The notes under the pieces were generated by a model. It saw nothing but the letters and a program-made list of their open reading frames with translations. It did no database searches and was not told the origin of the DNA. Shown piece after piece: positions 43,303 to 52,998 of a DNA stretch of 64,000 nt (positions within the stretch are counted from its first letter, which is position 1; each line of letters begins with the position of its first letter). Origin of the DNA: Mycobacterium avium subsp. avium. Lineage in GTDB: Bacteria > Actinomycetota > Actinomycetes > Mycobacteriales > Mycobacteriaceae. The stretch spans positions 2,666,001 through 2,730,000 of the forward strand of contig NZ_CP046507.1 in the NCBI RefSeq assembly GCF_009741445.1, read 5' to 3'. The position numbers were made by a program, and so were the translations under genes.

Positions 43303-43506
43303 TTATCCGGAGGTCCCGCCGGCCTGGCGGGCGCGGCGCATCAGGGCGATGCCCTTGCCGAGCAGGCCGTCCAGCAACGCCGCCGTCACGTAGGCCACCG
43401 CCAGCACGATCGGCATCACCACCATGGCCTGAAGCACGAAGGCCAGCCCGGAAAGCCACAGCTCGTTGCCGTCCCACCAGTTGAGGAACGCGTTCACGGA
43501 GCTCAC
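43303..43506 (-). CDS. Small membrane protein (Rv2401A-like)
   Basis: A 67-residue protein with one or two hydrophobic segments (LSGLAFVLQAMVVMPIVLAVAYVTAALLDGLLGKG) and a basic C-terminus. It corresponds in place to the small membrane gene annotated near Rv2401 in M. tuberculosis. GTG at 43506 begins SSVNAFLNWWDGNE. Function unknown. It precedes subI's leader region and is divergent from the trehalase. Confidence 0.62.
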   Translation of the reverse strand: MSSVNAFLNWWDGNELWLSGLAFVLQAMVVMPIVLAVAYVTAALLDGLLGKGIALMRRARQAGGTSG

Positions 43507-43658
43507 CCTATTGCGCCCGGCGGCCGAAGACCAATGTGTGAAGACGGGCGTGCCGGCCCGCTCCGGCGTCAAAGTCACGGTGAGGGAAAAAGCACGCCGA
43601 CTTTGCCGCGCGGCCGAAACGTTGGACGAAGGGCCGCCGCGCAGTCGATGATGTCCAG

Positions 43659-45698
43659 ATGGTTCTGCACGTTCAACCCGACGACCAACCGGCCGACACC
43701 ATGCCCGAGGAACCCTTCCGCGCAGCCCCCGCGACGTCGATGGAGTCGTCGATCGACCTGCGCACACCCGGGCCGCTTGCTCCCAACGCAGCCCTGCGGA
43801 ACCCGTTTCCCCCGATCGCCGACTACGCATTCCTGTCCGACTGGGAAACCACCTGCCTGATCTCTCCGGCCGGGTCGGTGGAATGGATGTGTGTGCCCCG
43901 ACCGGACTCCCCGAGCGTGTTCGGGGCGATCCTGGACCGCAGCGCCGGCCATTTCCGGCTGGGACCCTACGGCGTGTCCGTCCCGTCGGCCCGCCGCTAC
44001 CTGCCCGGCAGCCTGATCATGGAAACCACCTGGCAGACCCACACGGGATGGCTGATCGTGCGGGACGCGCTGGTCATGGGCCCCTGGCACGACCTGGAGC
44101 GACGCTCGCGCACCCACCGCCGCACCCCGATGGACTGGGATGCCGAGCACATCCTGCTGCGCACGGTGCGCTGCGTCAGCGGCACCGTCGAGCTGATGAT
44201 GAGCTGCGAGCCGGCGTTCGACTACCACCGCGTCGGCGCCACCTGGGAGTACTCCGCCAACGCCTACGGCGAGGCCATCGCCCGCGCCACCAAGCAGCCC
44301 GACGCCCACCCGACGCTGCGGCTCACCACCAACCTGCGCATCGGGCTGGAAGGCCGGGAAGCCCGGGCCCGCACCCGGATGAAAGAGGGCGACGACGTGT
44401 TCGTCGCGCTGAGCTGGACCAAGCATCCGCCGCCGCAGACCTACCAGGAAGCCGCCGACAAGATGTGGCAGACCACCGAGTGCTGGCGGCAGTGGATCAA
44501 CATCGGCAACTTCCCCGACCACCCGTGGCGGGCATACCTGCAGCGCAGCGCGCTCACCCTGAAGGGGTTGACCTACTCCCCCACCGGGGCGCTGCTGGCC
44601 GCCAGCACCACCTCGCTACCGGAAACCCCTCAGGGCGAACGCAATTGGGACTACCGCTACGCCTGGGTGCGCGACTCGACCTTCGCGTTGTGGGGCCTGT
44701 ACACGCTGGGGCTGGACCGCGAGGCCGACGACTTCTTCGCCTTCATCGCCGACGTCTCCGGCGCCAACAACAACGAGCGGCATCCGCTGCAGGTCATGTA
44801 CGGGGTGGGCGGCGAGCGCAGCCTGGTCGAAGAGGAGCTGCACCACCTGTCCGGCTACGACCACGCCCGGCCGGTGCGCATCGGCAACGGCGCCTACGAC
44901 CAGGTCCAGCACGACATCTGGGGCTCCATCCTGGACTCGTTCTACCTGCACGCCAAGTCGCGCGAACAGGTTCCCGAGACGTTGTGGCCGGTGCTGAAGA
45001 AGCAGGTGGAAGAGGCGATCAAGCACTGGCGGGAGCCGGACCGCGGCATCTGGGAGGTGCGCGGGGAACCGCAGCACTTCACCTCGTCGAAGGTGATGTG
45101 CTGGGTGGCGCTGGACCGCGGCGCCAAGCTGGCCGAGCGGCAGGGCGAGAAGAGCTACGCCCAGCAGTGGCGCAACATCGCCGAGGAGATCAAGGCCGAC
45201 ATTTTGGCGCACGGCGTGGACTCCCGCGGGGTGTTCACCCAGCGCTACGGCAGCGACGCGCTGGACGCCTCGCTGCTGTTGGTGGTGCTGACCCGGTTCC
45301 TGCCGCCCGACGACCCGCGGGTGCGCAACACCGTGCTGGCGATCGCCGACGAACTCACCCAGGAGGGCCTGGTGCTGCGCTACCGGGTCGAGGAGACCGA
45401 CGACGGGCTCTCCGGCGAGGAGGGCACCTTCACCATCTGTTCGTTCTGGCTGGTCTCGGCGCTGGTCGAGATCGGTGAGGTGCGGCGCGCCAAGCGGCTG
45501 TGTGAGCGGCTGTTGTCCTACGCCAGCCCGCTGCACCTTTACGCCGAGGAGATCGAACCGCGGACCGGTCGCCAGTTGGGCAACTTCCCGCAGGCATTCA
45601 CCCACCTGGCGCTGATCAACGCGGTGGTGCACGTCATCCGCGCCGAGGAGGAAGCCGACGGCTCCGGCATGTTCCAGCCGGCCAACGCGCCCATGTGA
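43659..45698 (+). CDS. GH15 family trehalase
   Basis: A protein of up to 679 residues of glycoside hydrolase family 15 (homologue of Rv2402, the trehalose-hydrolysing enzyme of mycobacteria). Catalytic-domain signatures are RNWDYRYAWVRDS and the late EEGTFTICSFWLVSALV, which carries a catalytic glutamate. The N-terminal part (FLSDWETTCLISPAGSVEWMCVPRPDSPSVFGAILD) is the typical domain in front of the (alpha/alpha)6 barrel. The true start is uncertain: ATG at 43659, or ATG at 43740, which would give about 652 residues, nearer the homologue. No signal peptide, so cytoplasmic. It turns intracellular trehalose into glucose. Confidence 0.9.
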   Translation: MVLHVQPDDQPADTMPEEPFRAAPATSMESSIDLRTPGPLAPNAALRNPFPPIADYAFLSDWETTCLISPAGSVEWMCVPRPDSPSVFGAILDRSAGHFRLGPYGVSVPSARRYLPGSLIMETTWQTHTGWLIVRDALVMGPWHDLERRSRTHRRTPMDWDAEHILLRTVRCVSGTVELMMSCEPAFDYHRVGATWEYSANAYGEAIARATKQPDAHPTLRLTTNLRIGLEGREARARTRMKEGDDVFVALSWTKHPPPQTYQEAADKMWQTTECWRQWINIGNFPDHPWRAYLQRSALTLKGLTYSPTGALLAASTTSLPETPQGERNWDYRYAWVRDSTFALWGLYTLGLDREADDFFAFIADVSGANNNERHPLQVMYGVGGERSLVEEELHHLSGYDHARPVRIGNGAYDQVQHDIWGSILDSFYLHAKSREQVPETLWPVLKKQVEEAIKHWREPDRGIWEVRGEPQHFTSSKVMCWVALDRGAKLAERQGEKSYAQQWRNIAEEIKADILAHGVDSRGVFTQRYGSDALDASLLLVVLTRFLPPDDPRVRNTVLAIADELTQEGLVLRYRVEETDDGLSGEEGTFTICSFWLVSALVEIGEVRRAKRLCERLLSYASPLHLYAEEIEPRTGRQLGNFPQAFTHLALINAVVHVIRAEEEADGSGMFQPANAPM

Positions 45699-45710
45699 GC
45701 CGCACCGGGG

Positions 45711-46469
45711 TCAGCCCAGCGCGCTGACCCGGTCCATCATCGCGTGCGCGATGTCGAGCGCGCTGGTGTTGAGGTCGGCCGAGCCGGGGTCGGAGGACCG
45801 TCGCCCGCCGAAGAACACCACCTCGACCTCGACCAGGCAGTTCGACCGGACACCGAGCGCACGCCCTTGAGGGGTGGGCCGCAGGGCCGGCATGTTGGGC
45901 AGCACCGCGGTGGCGGTCTTGGTCGCCGCGACGGTGGTGTCGGTGGCCCGCACGTCGCTGATGACGTTGGTGGCGCTGATCGGGCCGCTCTGTTCGGAGG
46001 TCGTCATGCCGTTGCACTGCTGCCATTGCCGGGAGAACTGCGCGAACAGCGCCTGGGCCTGCGCGGCCGACGGCAACGTCACCACGCCCTCCATCACGGT
46101 GATCACCTGCGCGAGTTCGCCGTTGTTCCACCAGGATTCGGCCGCGACGTCGCGGACGTCGGCGGCGGGGTAGACGCTCTTCTGCAGCATCGCCGTCACG
46201 CCCAGGCAGCCGCTCTGCGACGCCGACCGGCCGCCCCGGTAGAGCTTTTCCGGGCCGCCGACCTGGGCCGGATCCCGGGCGACGAAGGGCTGGTTGAGCA
46301 TTCGCGACAGGGTCGGGCCGTCGAGCAGCACCTGCTGGACGGTGGCGCCGCTGAGCGGTCGCGGTTTGAGGTTGGGCGCGGGTTTGGCCGTGCCCGACAC
46401 CACCCCGCCGCAGCCCGCCGCCAGCGCGGCGACCGCCGTGAGCAGCGTCGCCGCCGTGAAAATCCGCAT
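45711..46469 (-). CDS. lppR: Lipoprotein LppR
   Basis: A 252-residue lipoprotein (Rv2403c homologue). Signal peptide with lipobox AAGC, Cys20; the mature part is a PknH-type extracellular sensor domain (QVLLDGPTLSRMLNQPF, AESWWNNG, QWQQCNG) with paired cysteines. It lies 14 bases downstream of lepA on the same strand and is probably co-transcribed with it. The ligand is unknown. Confidence 0.87.
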   Translation of the reverse strand: MRIFTAATLLTAVAALAAGCGGVVSGTAKPAPNLKPRPLSGATVQQVLLDGPTLSRMLNQPFVARDPAQVGGPEKLYRGGRSASQSGCLGVTAMLQKSVYPAADVRDVAAESWWNNGELAQVITVMEGVVTLPSAAQAQALFAQFSRQWQQCNGMTTSEQSGPISATNVISDVRATDTTVAATKTATAVLPNMPALRPTPQGRALGVRSNCLVEVEVVFFGGRRSSDPGSADLNTSALDIAHAMMDRVSALG

Positions 46470-46483
46470 CGCTATTCGTTGCC

Positions 46484-48418
46484 TTACTTCTTGGATTTGT
46501 CGCCCGCGGCGTCGGCGGACAGCGCCGCGACGAACGCCTCCTGCGGCACGTCGACCCGGCCGATGGTCTTCATCCGCTTCTTGCCCTCCTTCTGCTTTTC
46601 CAGAAGTTTGCGCTTACGGGTGATGTCACCGCCGTAACACTTGGACAGCACGTCCTTGCGGATGGCCCGAATGTTCTCGCGGGCAATGATTTTCGAGCCG
46701 ATCGCGGCCTGGACGGGCACCTCGAACTGCTGACGGGGGATCAGCTCCTTGAGCTTGGTGGTCATCTTGTTGCCGTAGGCGAACGCCGCATCCTTGTGCA
46801 CGATCGCGCTGAACGCGTCGACGGCCTCCCCCTGCAACAGGATGTCCACCTTGACCAGCTGGGCCTCCTGCTCGCCGGCCTCCTCGTAGTCCAGGCTGGC
46901 GTAGCCGCGGGTCCGCGACTTCAGCGAGTCGAAGAAGTCGAAGATGATCTCGCCCAACGGCATGGTGTAGCGCAGCTCGACCCGTTCCGGCGACAGGTAA
47001 TCCATGCCGCCCAGCTCGCCGCGGCGGGACTGGCACAGCTCCATGATGGTGCCGATGAATTCGCTGGGCGCGATGATGGTGGTCTTGACCACCGGCTCGT
47101 ACACCGTGCGCACCTTGCCCTCGGGCCAGTCCGACGGGTTGGTCACCACGATCTCGGTGCCGTCCTCTTTGATCACCCGGTACACCACGTTGGGCGACGT
47201 CGAGATCAGGTCGAGGTCGAACTCGCGCTCCAGGCGCTCGCGGGTGATCTCCATGTGCAGCAAACCCAAAAAGCCGCAACGGAATCCGAAGCCCAGCGCC
47301 ACCGACGTCTCCGGTTCGTAGGTGAGCGCGGCGTCGTTGAGCCGCAGCCGGTCCAGCGCGTCGCGCAGATCCGGATAGTCCGAGCCGTCCACCGGATACA
47401 GACCCGAATAGACCATCGGCTTGGGTTCGCGATATCCGGTCAGCGCCTCTTGCGCGCCGTGGCGCGCGCTGGTCACGGTGTCGCCCACTTTGGACTGGCG
47501 GACGTCCTTCACCCCGGTGATCAGGTAGCCCACCTCGCCGACGCCCAGGCCGTCGCTGGCCTTCGGCTCGGGTGAGACGATGCCGACTTCGAGCAGTTCG
47601 TGGGTGGCGCCGGTGGACATCATCGCGATGCGTTCGCGCGGGGTGATCTTGCCGTCGACCACCCGCACGTAGGTCACCACGCCGCGGTAGATGTCGTAGA
47701 CCGAGTCGAAGATCATCGCGCGCAGCGGCGCATCGGCCTGCCCCTGCGGCGGCGGCACCTGGCGCACCACCTCGTCGAGCAGCCGCGCCACGCCCTCCCC
47801 GGTTTTGCCGGACACCCGCAGCACGTCGTCGGGTTCGCACCCGATGATGTGGGCGAGCTCGCCGGCGTACCGGTCCGGGTCGGCGGCCGGCAGGTCGATC
47901 TTGTTGAGGACCGGGATGATGGTCAGATCGCGGTCCAGCGCCAGGTAGAGGTTGGCCAGCGTCTGGGCCTCGATGCCCTGCGCGGCGTCGACCAGCAGCA
48001 CGGCACCTTCGCAGGCCTCCAGTGCGCGCGACACCTCGTAGGTGAAGTCGACGTGGCCCGGGGTGTCGATCAGGTGCAGGACAAATTCTTTGCCGGCGTC
48101 CTCGCCGCCGGAGACCTGCCAGGGCAGCCGCACGTTCTGCGCCTTGATGGTGATGCCGCGCTCCCGCTCGATGTCCATCCGGTCCAGGTACTGGGCGCGC
48201 ATCGACCGCTCGTCGACGACGCCGGTGAGCTGCAGCATCCGGTCGGCCAGCGTCGACTTGCCGTGATCGATGTGGGCGATGATGCAGAAGTTGCGAATCT
48301 GCGCCGGCGCGGTGAAGGTCTTGTCGGCGAAACTGCTGATGGGTATCTCCTGGTCCGGGCCTGCTAGACGGCGGTTCGCAAGTGTGTCCAGCGTATCGGC
48401 GCGGCCGGACTGCGGCAC
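46484..48418 (-). CDS. lepA: Elongation factor 4 (LepA)
   Basis: A 644-residue translational GTPase that acts on stalled or mis-translocated ribosomes. GTPase motifs are [31 protein letters not shown] and SGKTG. The C-terminal domain specific to LepA ([18 protein letters not shown]) is complete. GTG at 48418 is chosen because it gives the N-terminal extension known from Rv2404c (ending [12 protein letters not shown]); a start nearer the GTPase domain is not available. It is divergent from the PemK-like gene with 24 bases between starts. Confidence 0.96.
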   Translation of the reverse strand: MPQSGRADTLDTLANRRLAGPDQEIPISSFADKTFTAPAQIRNFCIIAHIDHGKSTLADRMLQLTGVVDERSMRAQYLDRMDIERERGITIKAQNVRLPWQVSGGEDAGKEFVLHLIDTPGHVDFTYEVSRALEACEGAVLLVDAAQGIEAQTLANLYLALDRDLTIIPVLNKIDLPAADPDRYAGELAHIIGCEPDDVLRVSGKTGEGVARLLDEVVRQVPPPQGQADAPLRAMIFDSVYDIYRGVVTYVRVVDGKITPRERIAMMSTGATHELLEVGIVSPEPKASDGLGVGEVGYLITGVKDVRQSKVGDTVTSARHGAQEALTGYREPKPMVYSGLYPVDGSDYPDLRDALDRLRLNDAALTYEPETSVALGFGFRCGFLGLLHMEITRERLEREFDLDLISTSPNVVYRVIKEDGTEIVVTNPSDWPEGKVRTVYEPVVKTTIIAPSEFIGTIMELCQSRRGELGGMDYLSPERVELRYTMPLGEIIFDFFDSLKSRTRGYASLDYEEAGEQEAQLVKVDILLQGEAVDAFSAIVHKDAAFAYGNKMTTKLKELIPRQQFEVPVQAAIGSKIIARENIRAIRKDVLSKCYGGDITRKRKLLEKQKEGKKRMKTIGRVDVPQEAFVAALSADAAGDKSKK

Positions 48419-48442
48419 AATCGGCGCGTCTATGCTGCGAAT

Positions 48443-49045
48443 ATGGCGTCCGCCCGGAAGTCGCAGTGGAAGGCGTTTCAGCGGTTCGCGGAGAACCTGG
48501 TTTTCGATCGCGCGCCGCGGCTGGTGCGGCATGTGCAGAACTCGCAGACCGTGCTGCGCGAGCTGCAGCAGGCCGTGAAGATCACCGCGAACGTCATCGC
48601 CGCCGCCGCACCCCCGCCGCCGGACACCGCCGTGTTGGGCCGGCCGGTGACCCGCAGCAGCCTGCCCACCGCGCAGCGGGCCCGCAAGCTGGTGTACGCG
48701 CCCAAACTGGACGGCCGGGCCGATCCCGGCGAGATCGTGTGGACCTGGGTGGTTTACGAGGACGATCCCAGCCGCGGCAAGGACCGGCCCGTCCTGGTGG
48801 TGGGACGCGACCGCAGCACCCTGCTCGGGTTGATGGTGTCCAGCCAGGAGCGTCATGCCGCCGATCCGGAATGGGTCGGAATCGGTTCCGGCAGTTGGGA
48901 TTACGAGGGCAGGCCGAGCTGGGTCCGGCTGGACCGGGTGCTGGTGGTGCCCGAAGAGGGCATCCGCCGCGAGGGGGCCATCCTGGATCGGGAGGTCTTC
49001 GACGTGGTGGCCGCGCGGCTGCGCGCGCAGTACGCCTGGAGCTAG
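48443..49045 (+). CDS. PemK/MazF-like protein with N-terminal extension
   Basis: A 200-residue homologue of Rv2405. Residues about 90-195 fold like PemK/MazF ([51 protein letters not shown]), and the first 85 residues are a basic and alanine-rich extension. No antitoxin gene adjoins, so it may be a non-toxic or regulatory RNase-like protein. TATGCT at 48431-48436 lies 6 bases before the ATG, so the mRNA is probably leaderless. The promoter is divergent from lepA. Confidence 0.8.
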   Translation: MASARKSQWKAFQRFAENLVFDRAPRLVRHVQNSQTVLRELQQAVKITANVIAAAAPPPPDTAVLGRPVTRSSLPTAQRARKLVYAPKLDGRADPGEIVWTWVVYEDDPSRGKDRPVLVVGRDRSTLLGLMVSSQERHAADPEWVGIGSGSWDYEGRPSWVRLDRVLVVPEEGIRREGAILDREVFDVVAARLRAQYAWS

Positions 49046-49073
49046 GTCTGCACGCTCGGCGAACCGGGGGCGA

Positions 49074-49502
49074 TCAGCCCTGCGTGATGTAGGACTGCAG
49101 CTGCTGCTGTTCGGCCTCGAGTTCTTCCATCCGGATCTTGACCACGTCGCCGATGCTGACGATGCCGATCAGCTTCTTGCCGTCCAGCACCGGCACGTGC
49201 CGCACCCGGTTGCGCGTCATCAGCACGCTGATCTCGTCGACGGTGTCGGTCTTGGTGCAGGTGGCCAGCGTGGTGGTCATGATCTTGGACACCGGCCGGG
49301 ACAGCACGCTGGCGCCGTGAACGTGTAACTGGCGCACGACGTCGCGCTCCGACACAATGCCCAGCACACCCTCGGCGCCGACCACCACCATCGCGCCGAT
49401 GTTCTGTTCGGTCAGGCCGGCGATCAGCTCACGAACCGTGGCGTCGGGATTGATGGTGACCACCGCCGCGCCCTTGTTCCGCAACACGTCCGCAATCCGC
49501 AT
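49074..49502 (-). CDS. CBS-domain protein
   Basis: A 142-residue protein made of two CBS domains (Rv2406c homologue): [19 protein letters not shown]...[12 protein letters not shown] and a second [27 protein letters not shown]...[10 protein letters not shown]. Such pairs bind adenine nucleotides and sense energy state. ATG at 49502. It stands alone, divergent from RNase Z. The partner is unknown. Confidence 0.93.
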   Translation of the reverse strand: MRIADVLRNKGAAVVTINPDATVRELIAGLTEQNIGAMVVVGAEGVLGIVSERDVVRQLHVHGASVLSRPVSKIMTTTLATCTKTDTVDEISVLMTRNRVRHVPVLDGKKLIGIVSIGDVVKIRMEELEAEQQQLQSYITQG

Positions 49503-49629
49503 CGAGGCCTCCAGCCGGGTTTGTGAGCCGCTTCACACCAGGCTACGGCGAACTCGCGCGGCGCAAAAGCCACCAGGAGAACCTGCAAACAGATCGTGTC
49601 CAAGCTCCAGGCCCTGCAAGATAGGCCCC

Positions 49630-50472
49630 ATGATCGAGGTCACCCTGCTGGGCACCGGAAGCCCGATCCCCGACCCCAACCGCGCCGGCCCGTCGACCCT
49701 GGTGCGCGCCGGCGGGCAGGTGTTCCTGGTCGACTGCGGACGCGGGGTGCTGCAGCGCGCCGCGGCGGTGGGGGTGGGCGCGGCCGGATTGTCGACGCTG
49801 CTGCTCACCCACCTGCACAGCGACCACGTCGGCGACCTGGGCGACGTCCTGATCACGCGGTGGGTCAGCACCTTCACCCCCGACCCGGTGCCGCTGCCCA
49901 TCATCGGGCCGCCCGGCACGGCCGAGCTGGTGGCGGCGACGCTGAACGCGCTGCGGCACGACATCGGTTACCGGATCGCCCATCACGCTGATCTCAACGC
50001 GCCCCCGGCGGTGGACGTGCGCGAGCACACCGACGGCCCGGTGTGGGACCGCGACGGCGTGTCGATCCGGGTGGCCCCCACTGACCACCGGCCGGTGGCC
50101 CCGACCATCGGGTTCCGCGTCGACTACCAGGGCGCGTCGGTGGTGCTGGCCGGCGACACCGTGCCGTGCGCCGGGCTCGACGAGCTGGCGGCCGGCGCCG
50201 GCGCGCTGGTGCACACCGTGATCCGCAAGGACATCGTGGCCACCATCCCGCAGCAGCGGCTGCAGGACATCTGCGACTACCACTCCTCGGTCGAGCAGGC
50301 CGCGGCGACCGCGGCCCGCGCCGGGGTGGGCACCCTCGTCATGACGCACTACGTGCCCGCGCTGGTGGCGGGCCAGGAAGAACAGTGGCGGGCGCTGGCG
50401 GCCCGCGAGTTCGCCGGACGCGTCGAACTCGGCGACGACCTGCACCGGGTTCAGGTCGACGCGCCCTCCTGA
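49630..50472 (+). CDS. rnz: Ribonuclease Z
   Basis: A 280-residue metallo-beta-lactamase-fold ribonuclease (Rv2407 homologue). The zinc motif THLHSDH is at residues 60-66 (His61, His63, Asp65, His66), with further ligands in GDTVP and MTHYVP. It matures tRNA 3' ends or degrades RNA. ATG at 49630 gives [16 protein letters not shown], the family N-terminus. The 3' end overlaps the convergent membrane-protein gene by 22 bases. Confidence 0.93.
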   Translation: MIEVTLLGTGSPIPDPNRAGPSTLVRAGGQVFLVDCGRGVLQRAAAVGVGAAGLSTLLLTHLHSDHVGDLGDVLITRWVSTFTPDPVPLPIIGPPGTAELVAATLNALRHDIGYRIAHHADLNAPPAVDVREHTDGPVWDRDGVSIRVAPTDHRPVAPTIGFRVDYQGASVVLAGDTVPCAGLDELAAGAGALVHTVIRKDIVATIPQQRLQDICDYHSSVEQAAATAARAGVGTLVMTHYVPALVAGQEEQWRALAAREFAGRVELGDDLHRVQVDAPS

Positions 50473-50978
50473 GCTCGACCGCCCCGGTCACCATAACCCT
50501 TGTCCCGCAAAGCAATTCCCGCGGCCAGCAGCCAGGCCAGCGCCGCCACCCGCGCGACCGGCAAGATCACGCCCAGCGCGGGCCAGATCAGCACCGCGGT
50601 CGCCGACCCGGCGAGTGCGGCCGTGGCCAGACCGGCCCGCGCGACGGGCCGGGGCAGCACCCCCCGGGTCAGGCCGGGCACCGCCATCGCGGCGACCAAC
50701 ACGCCCAGCGCCACGATGTGCCCCGGCCCGCCGGTGAGAAACACCAGCAGGTACAGCGCCGCCACCACCGCCGTGTCCGCGGTGACCGCCGGCCGGGACA
50801 GCGTCCAGCCGAGCAATCCGGCCAGGGCGAGCAATCCGGCCGCCAGGGTTCCGCCGGTGAGCGTGATCGCGGCGGTCGTCGGGCCGGCCCCGAGGCGGCG
50901 CAACCGGGCGGCGGCCGTCGCCGCGTAGAGCGCCAGCGGGACCGACGACGCGAACGTCGCGACGGCGATCACCCGCAC
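50451..50978 (-). CDS. Small polytopic membrane protein
   Basis: A 175-residue hydrophobic protein with about five membrane segments, alanine- and leucine-rich ([46 protein letters not shown]). GTG at 50978. It overlaps the RNase Z end and begins 9 bases after the stop of the small gene at 50988. No family is recognised. In this place M. tuberculosis has PE24. Confidence 0.6.
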   Translation of the reverse strand: MRVIAVATFASSVPLALYAATAAARLRRLGAGPTTAAITLTGGTLAAGLLALAGLLGWTLSRPAVTADTAVVAALYLLVFLTGGPGHIVALGVLVAAMAVPGLTRGVLPRPVARAGLATAALAGSATAVLIWPALGVILPVARVAALAWLLAAGIALRDKGYGDRGGRAQEGAST

Positions 50979-52021
50979 GGCATCCGGCTAAGCGCGAACA
51001 TAGGCCGCCACCGCGGCCACCGGGCCGTACGGCAGCGGCATGACGCCGCCCATCCCGACCCCGACGGCGAGCCCGCCGCCCAGCAGGCCGACGCAGAGCA
51101 GCGACAGCAGCGGCAACCCGGAGGCGCGGCGCGCGGTGTCGTCCATGCGTTTCTCCTGATCGCCGCCGGCTCCTCCGTTGGTAAGGCGAGCCGGGTCACC
51201 TCGACGATCACGTCGAGGTCGGTGGCGCCCTTCCCCGAATAGATGCCCTTGAGCGGGGAGACATCGGCGTAGTCGCGGCCCGCGCCCACCCCGACGTACT
51301 GCTCGGTGATCTCGGCGTCGTTGGTGGGGTCGTAGCTCCACCACGCGCCCGTCCACGCCTCGATCCAGGCGTGACTGCGCCCGTCCACGGTGTCGCCGAC
51401 CACGGCGTCGCGTTTGGGGTGCAAGTAACCCGACACGTAGTGCGACGGAATTCCCATGCTGCGCAACAACATCAACGACAGGTGCACGAAGTCCTGGCAG
51501 ACTCCCCTGCCCTCCTTCAGCGCGTCCAGCCCGGACGAGTGAACGCTGGTGGTGCCGGGCAGGTATTCGAGCTCGCCGCGCACCCAATCACCCACGGCGA
51601 CAACGGCTTCGGCCGGGTCATGCGATTTGGCGATCTTCTTGGCGACCGATGCCACCCGCTTGCTGGCGGGGACGTGCCCGGTGGGGCGCAGCAGCTCGTC
51701 AAAGCGGTCGATCACCGCCTCCGAGTGCAGATCACCCCAGCCCAGCTCGGTCGCCGGCCGTTCGGCCCGCTCGGTCTCTACGACCGACGAGGACATCACC
51801 GTGAGGTCGGTGTGCGGCGCGTGCAGGTCGAACGCGGTGACCGCGGTCCCCCAGTAGTCGATGTAGCGGTAGGACCGGGTCGCCGGGATGGTCTCGACGC
51901 GGTTGAGGATGACGTTCTGCCGATTGTTCGACCGCGGGGTCAGCCGGGCTTCGTTGTAAGACGCCGTCACCGGCGACTGGTAGGCGTACCCCGTGGTGTG
52001 CACCACCCGCAGCCGCCACAT
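50969..52021 (-). CDS. Transglutaminase-like protein with C-terminal extension
   Basis: Homologue of Rv2409c, 350 residues as read. The first 279 residues match the usual length, with an N-terminal domain and the transglutaminase triad Cys (GRGVCQDFVHL), His (RSHAWIEAW) and Asp (YDPTND). The usual end lies near EVTRLA (about 51184). Here no stop occurs there and translation continues for about 71 low-complexity residues through the small gene at 50988-51146 in another frame. The extension is probably not functional; a lost stop or a local sequence error would both explain it. ATG at 52021 overlaps the alpha-E stop by 1 base. It is the third gene of the ATP-grasp, alpha-E, transglutaminase unit. 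Confidence 0.85.
   Translation of the reverse strand: MWRLRVVHTTGYAYQSPVTASYNEARLTPRSNNRQNVILNRVETIPATRSYRYIDYWGTAVTAFDLHAPHTDLTVMSSSVVETERAERPATELGWGDLHSEAVIDRFDELLRPTGHVPASKRVASVAKKIAKSHDPAEAVVAVGDWVRGELEYLPGTTSVHSSGLDALKEGRGVCQDFVHLSLMLLRSMGIPSHYVSGYLHPKRDAVVGDTVDGRSHAWIEAWTGAWWSYDPTNDAEITEQYVGVGAGRDYADVSPLKGIYSGKGATDLDVIVEVTRLALPTEEPAAIRRNAWTTPRAAPPGCRCCRCSASACWAAGSPSGSGWAASCRCRTARWPRWRPMFALSRMPCG
50988..51146 (-). CDS. Small two-segment membrane protein
   Basis: A 52-residue frame with two hydrophobic segments (PLLSLLCVGLLGGGLAVGVGMGG and PVAAVAAYV). ATG at 51146 has AGGAGA 6 bases upstream, a strong ribosome site. It lies within the 3' extension of the transglutaminase frame and precedes the membrane gene at 50451 by 9 bases, so the two may be expressed together. 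Confidence 0.55.
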   Translation of the reverse strand: MDDTARRASGLPLLSLLCVGLLGGGLAVGVGMGGVMPLPYGPVAAVAAYVRA

Positions 52022-52998
52022 CAGCCGTCCCCTTTGCGGCTGACCAGCCGGGCGCGCTGGCTGGCGTCCGACCAGGCCACCCACGGGGTGACGTGAAAGT
52101 ACTGCAGCGCCAACGCGTCTGAAACGTCGCGGCAGGTTCGCTGCAGTCCCGCCAACCGGGACTCCAGCGACTCCAGCAGCACACCGGGCTGGACGAACTC
52201 CAGTTCGCTGCGGGCCTGCCCGAGCAACCGTTGCGCCTCGGCGGTGGCCCCGACCCGGCTCTGCCGGTTGTGCATCAGTTCGTCGAGGTTGTGTTCGGCC
52301 AGCCGCAGCGAGTAGAACACCGAGCGGGGAAACAGCCTGTACAGCAACATGAATTCGACCACCCGGCCGGCGTCGAGCACGCCGCGGTAGGTGCGCAGGT
52401 AGGTGTCGTGCGCGCCGGCCGAGCGCAGCAGCGTCACCCACGCCGGCGACGAGGCGCTGTCGCCGACCCGGGACAGCAGCAGCCGCACCGTCATATCGAC
52501 CCGCTCGATCGCCCGGCCCAGCACCATGAACCGGTACCCGTCGTCGCGGGACAACGTCGAGTCGGCCAACCCGGCGAACATCGCCGCCCGTCGTTCGATG
52601 AACGACAGAAAATCATGCGGCCCAAGGCGTTTGGCGGCTCGTTCCCGTTCCGGCAGGGCGTGGTAGGTGGTGTTGAGGCACTCCCAGATCTCGCTGGACG
52701 TCACCTCCCGCGCCGATTTCGCGTTCTCCCGCGCGGCGGTGACGGCGTCCACGATCGAGCAGCCGCCCTGGGCGCCGGTGCTGTAGGCCACCAGGTCGGT
52801 CAGCGACCACACGTCCAGGTCGTGGTCCGGCGGGTCGATGCCGAGCACCCGCAGCAGCACCCGGGACGCCTGGTCCGGGTCGACGCTGGAGTCTTCCAGC
52901 AGTTGGTGCAGGGCGACGTCCAGGATCCGCGCGGTGTCGTCGGCGCGCTCGACGTAGCGGCCGATCCAGTAGAGCGCCTCGGCGTTGCGTGCCAGCAT
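52021..52998 (-). CDS. Alpha-E domain protein
   Basis: A 325-residue alpha-helical protein of the Alpha-E (DUF403) family (Rv2410c, same length). The N-terminus LARNAEALYWIGRYVERADDTARILD and internal repeats of this kind are typical. ATG at 52998 overlaps the ATP-grasp stop by 1 base (TGATG). These proteins occur with circularly permuted ATP-grasp enzymes and transglutaminases and probably serve peptide or amide modification. The substrate is not known. Confidence 0.9.
   Translation of the reverse strand: MLARNAEALYWIGRYVERADDTARILDVALHQLLEDSSVDPDQASRVLLRVLGIDPPDHDLDVWSLTDLVAYSTGAQGGCSIVDAVTAARENAKSAREVTSSEIWECLNTTYHALPERERAAKRLGPHDFLSFIERRAAMFAGLADSTLSRDDGYRFMVLGRAIERVDMTVRLLLSRVGDSASSPAWVTLLRSAGAHDTYLRTYRGVLDAGRVVEFMLLYRLFPRSVFYSLRLAEHNLDELMHNRQSRVGATAEAQRLLGQARSELEFVQPGVLLESLESRLAGLQRTCRDVSDALALQYFHVTPWVAWSDASQRARLVSRKGDG

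Noticed and set aside
48443..49045. A complete toxin-antitoxin module
   Set aside because: The PemK/MazF-like protein has no adjacent antitoxin frame and carries a long N-terminal extension, so a stand-alone protein is more likely.
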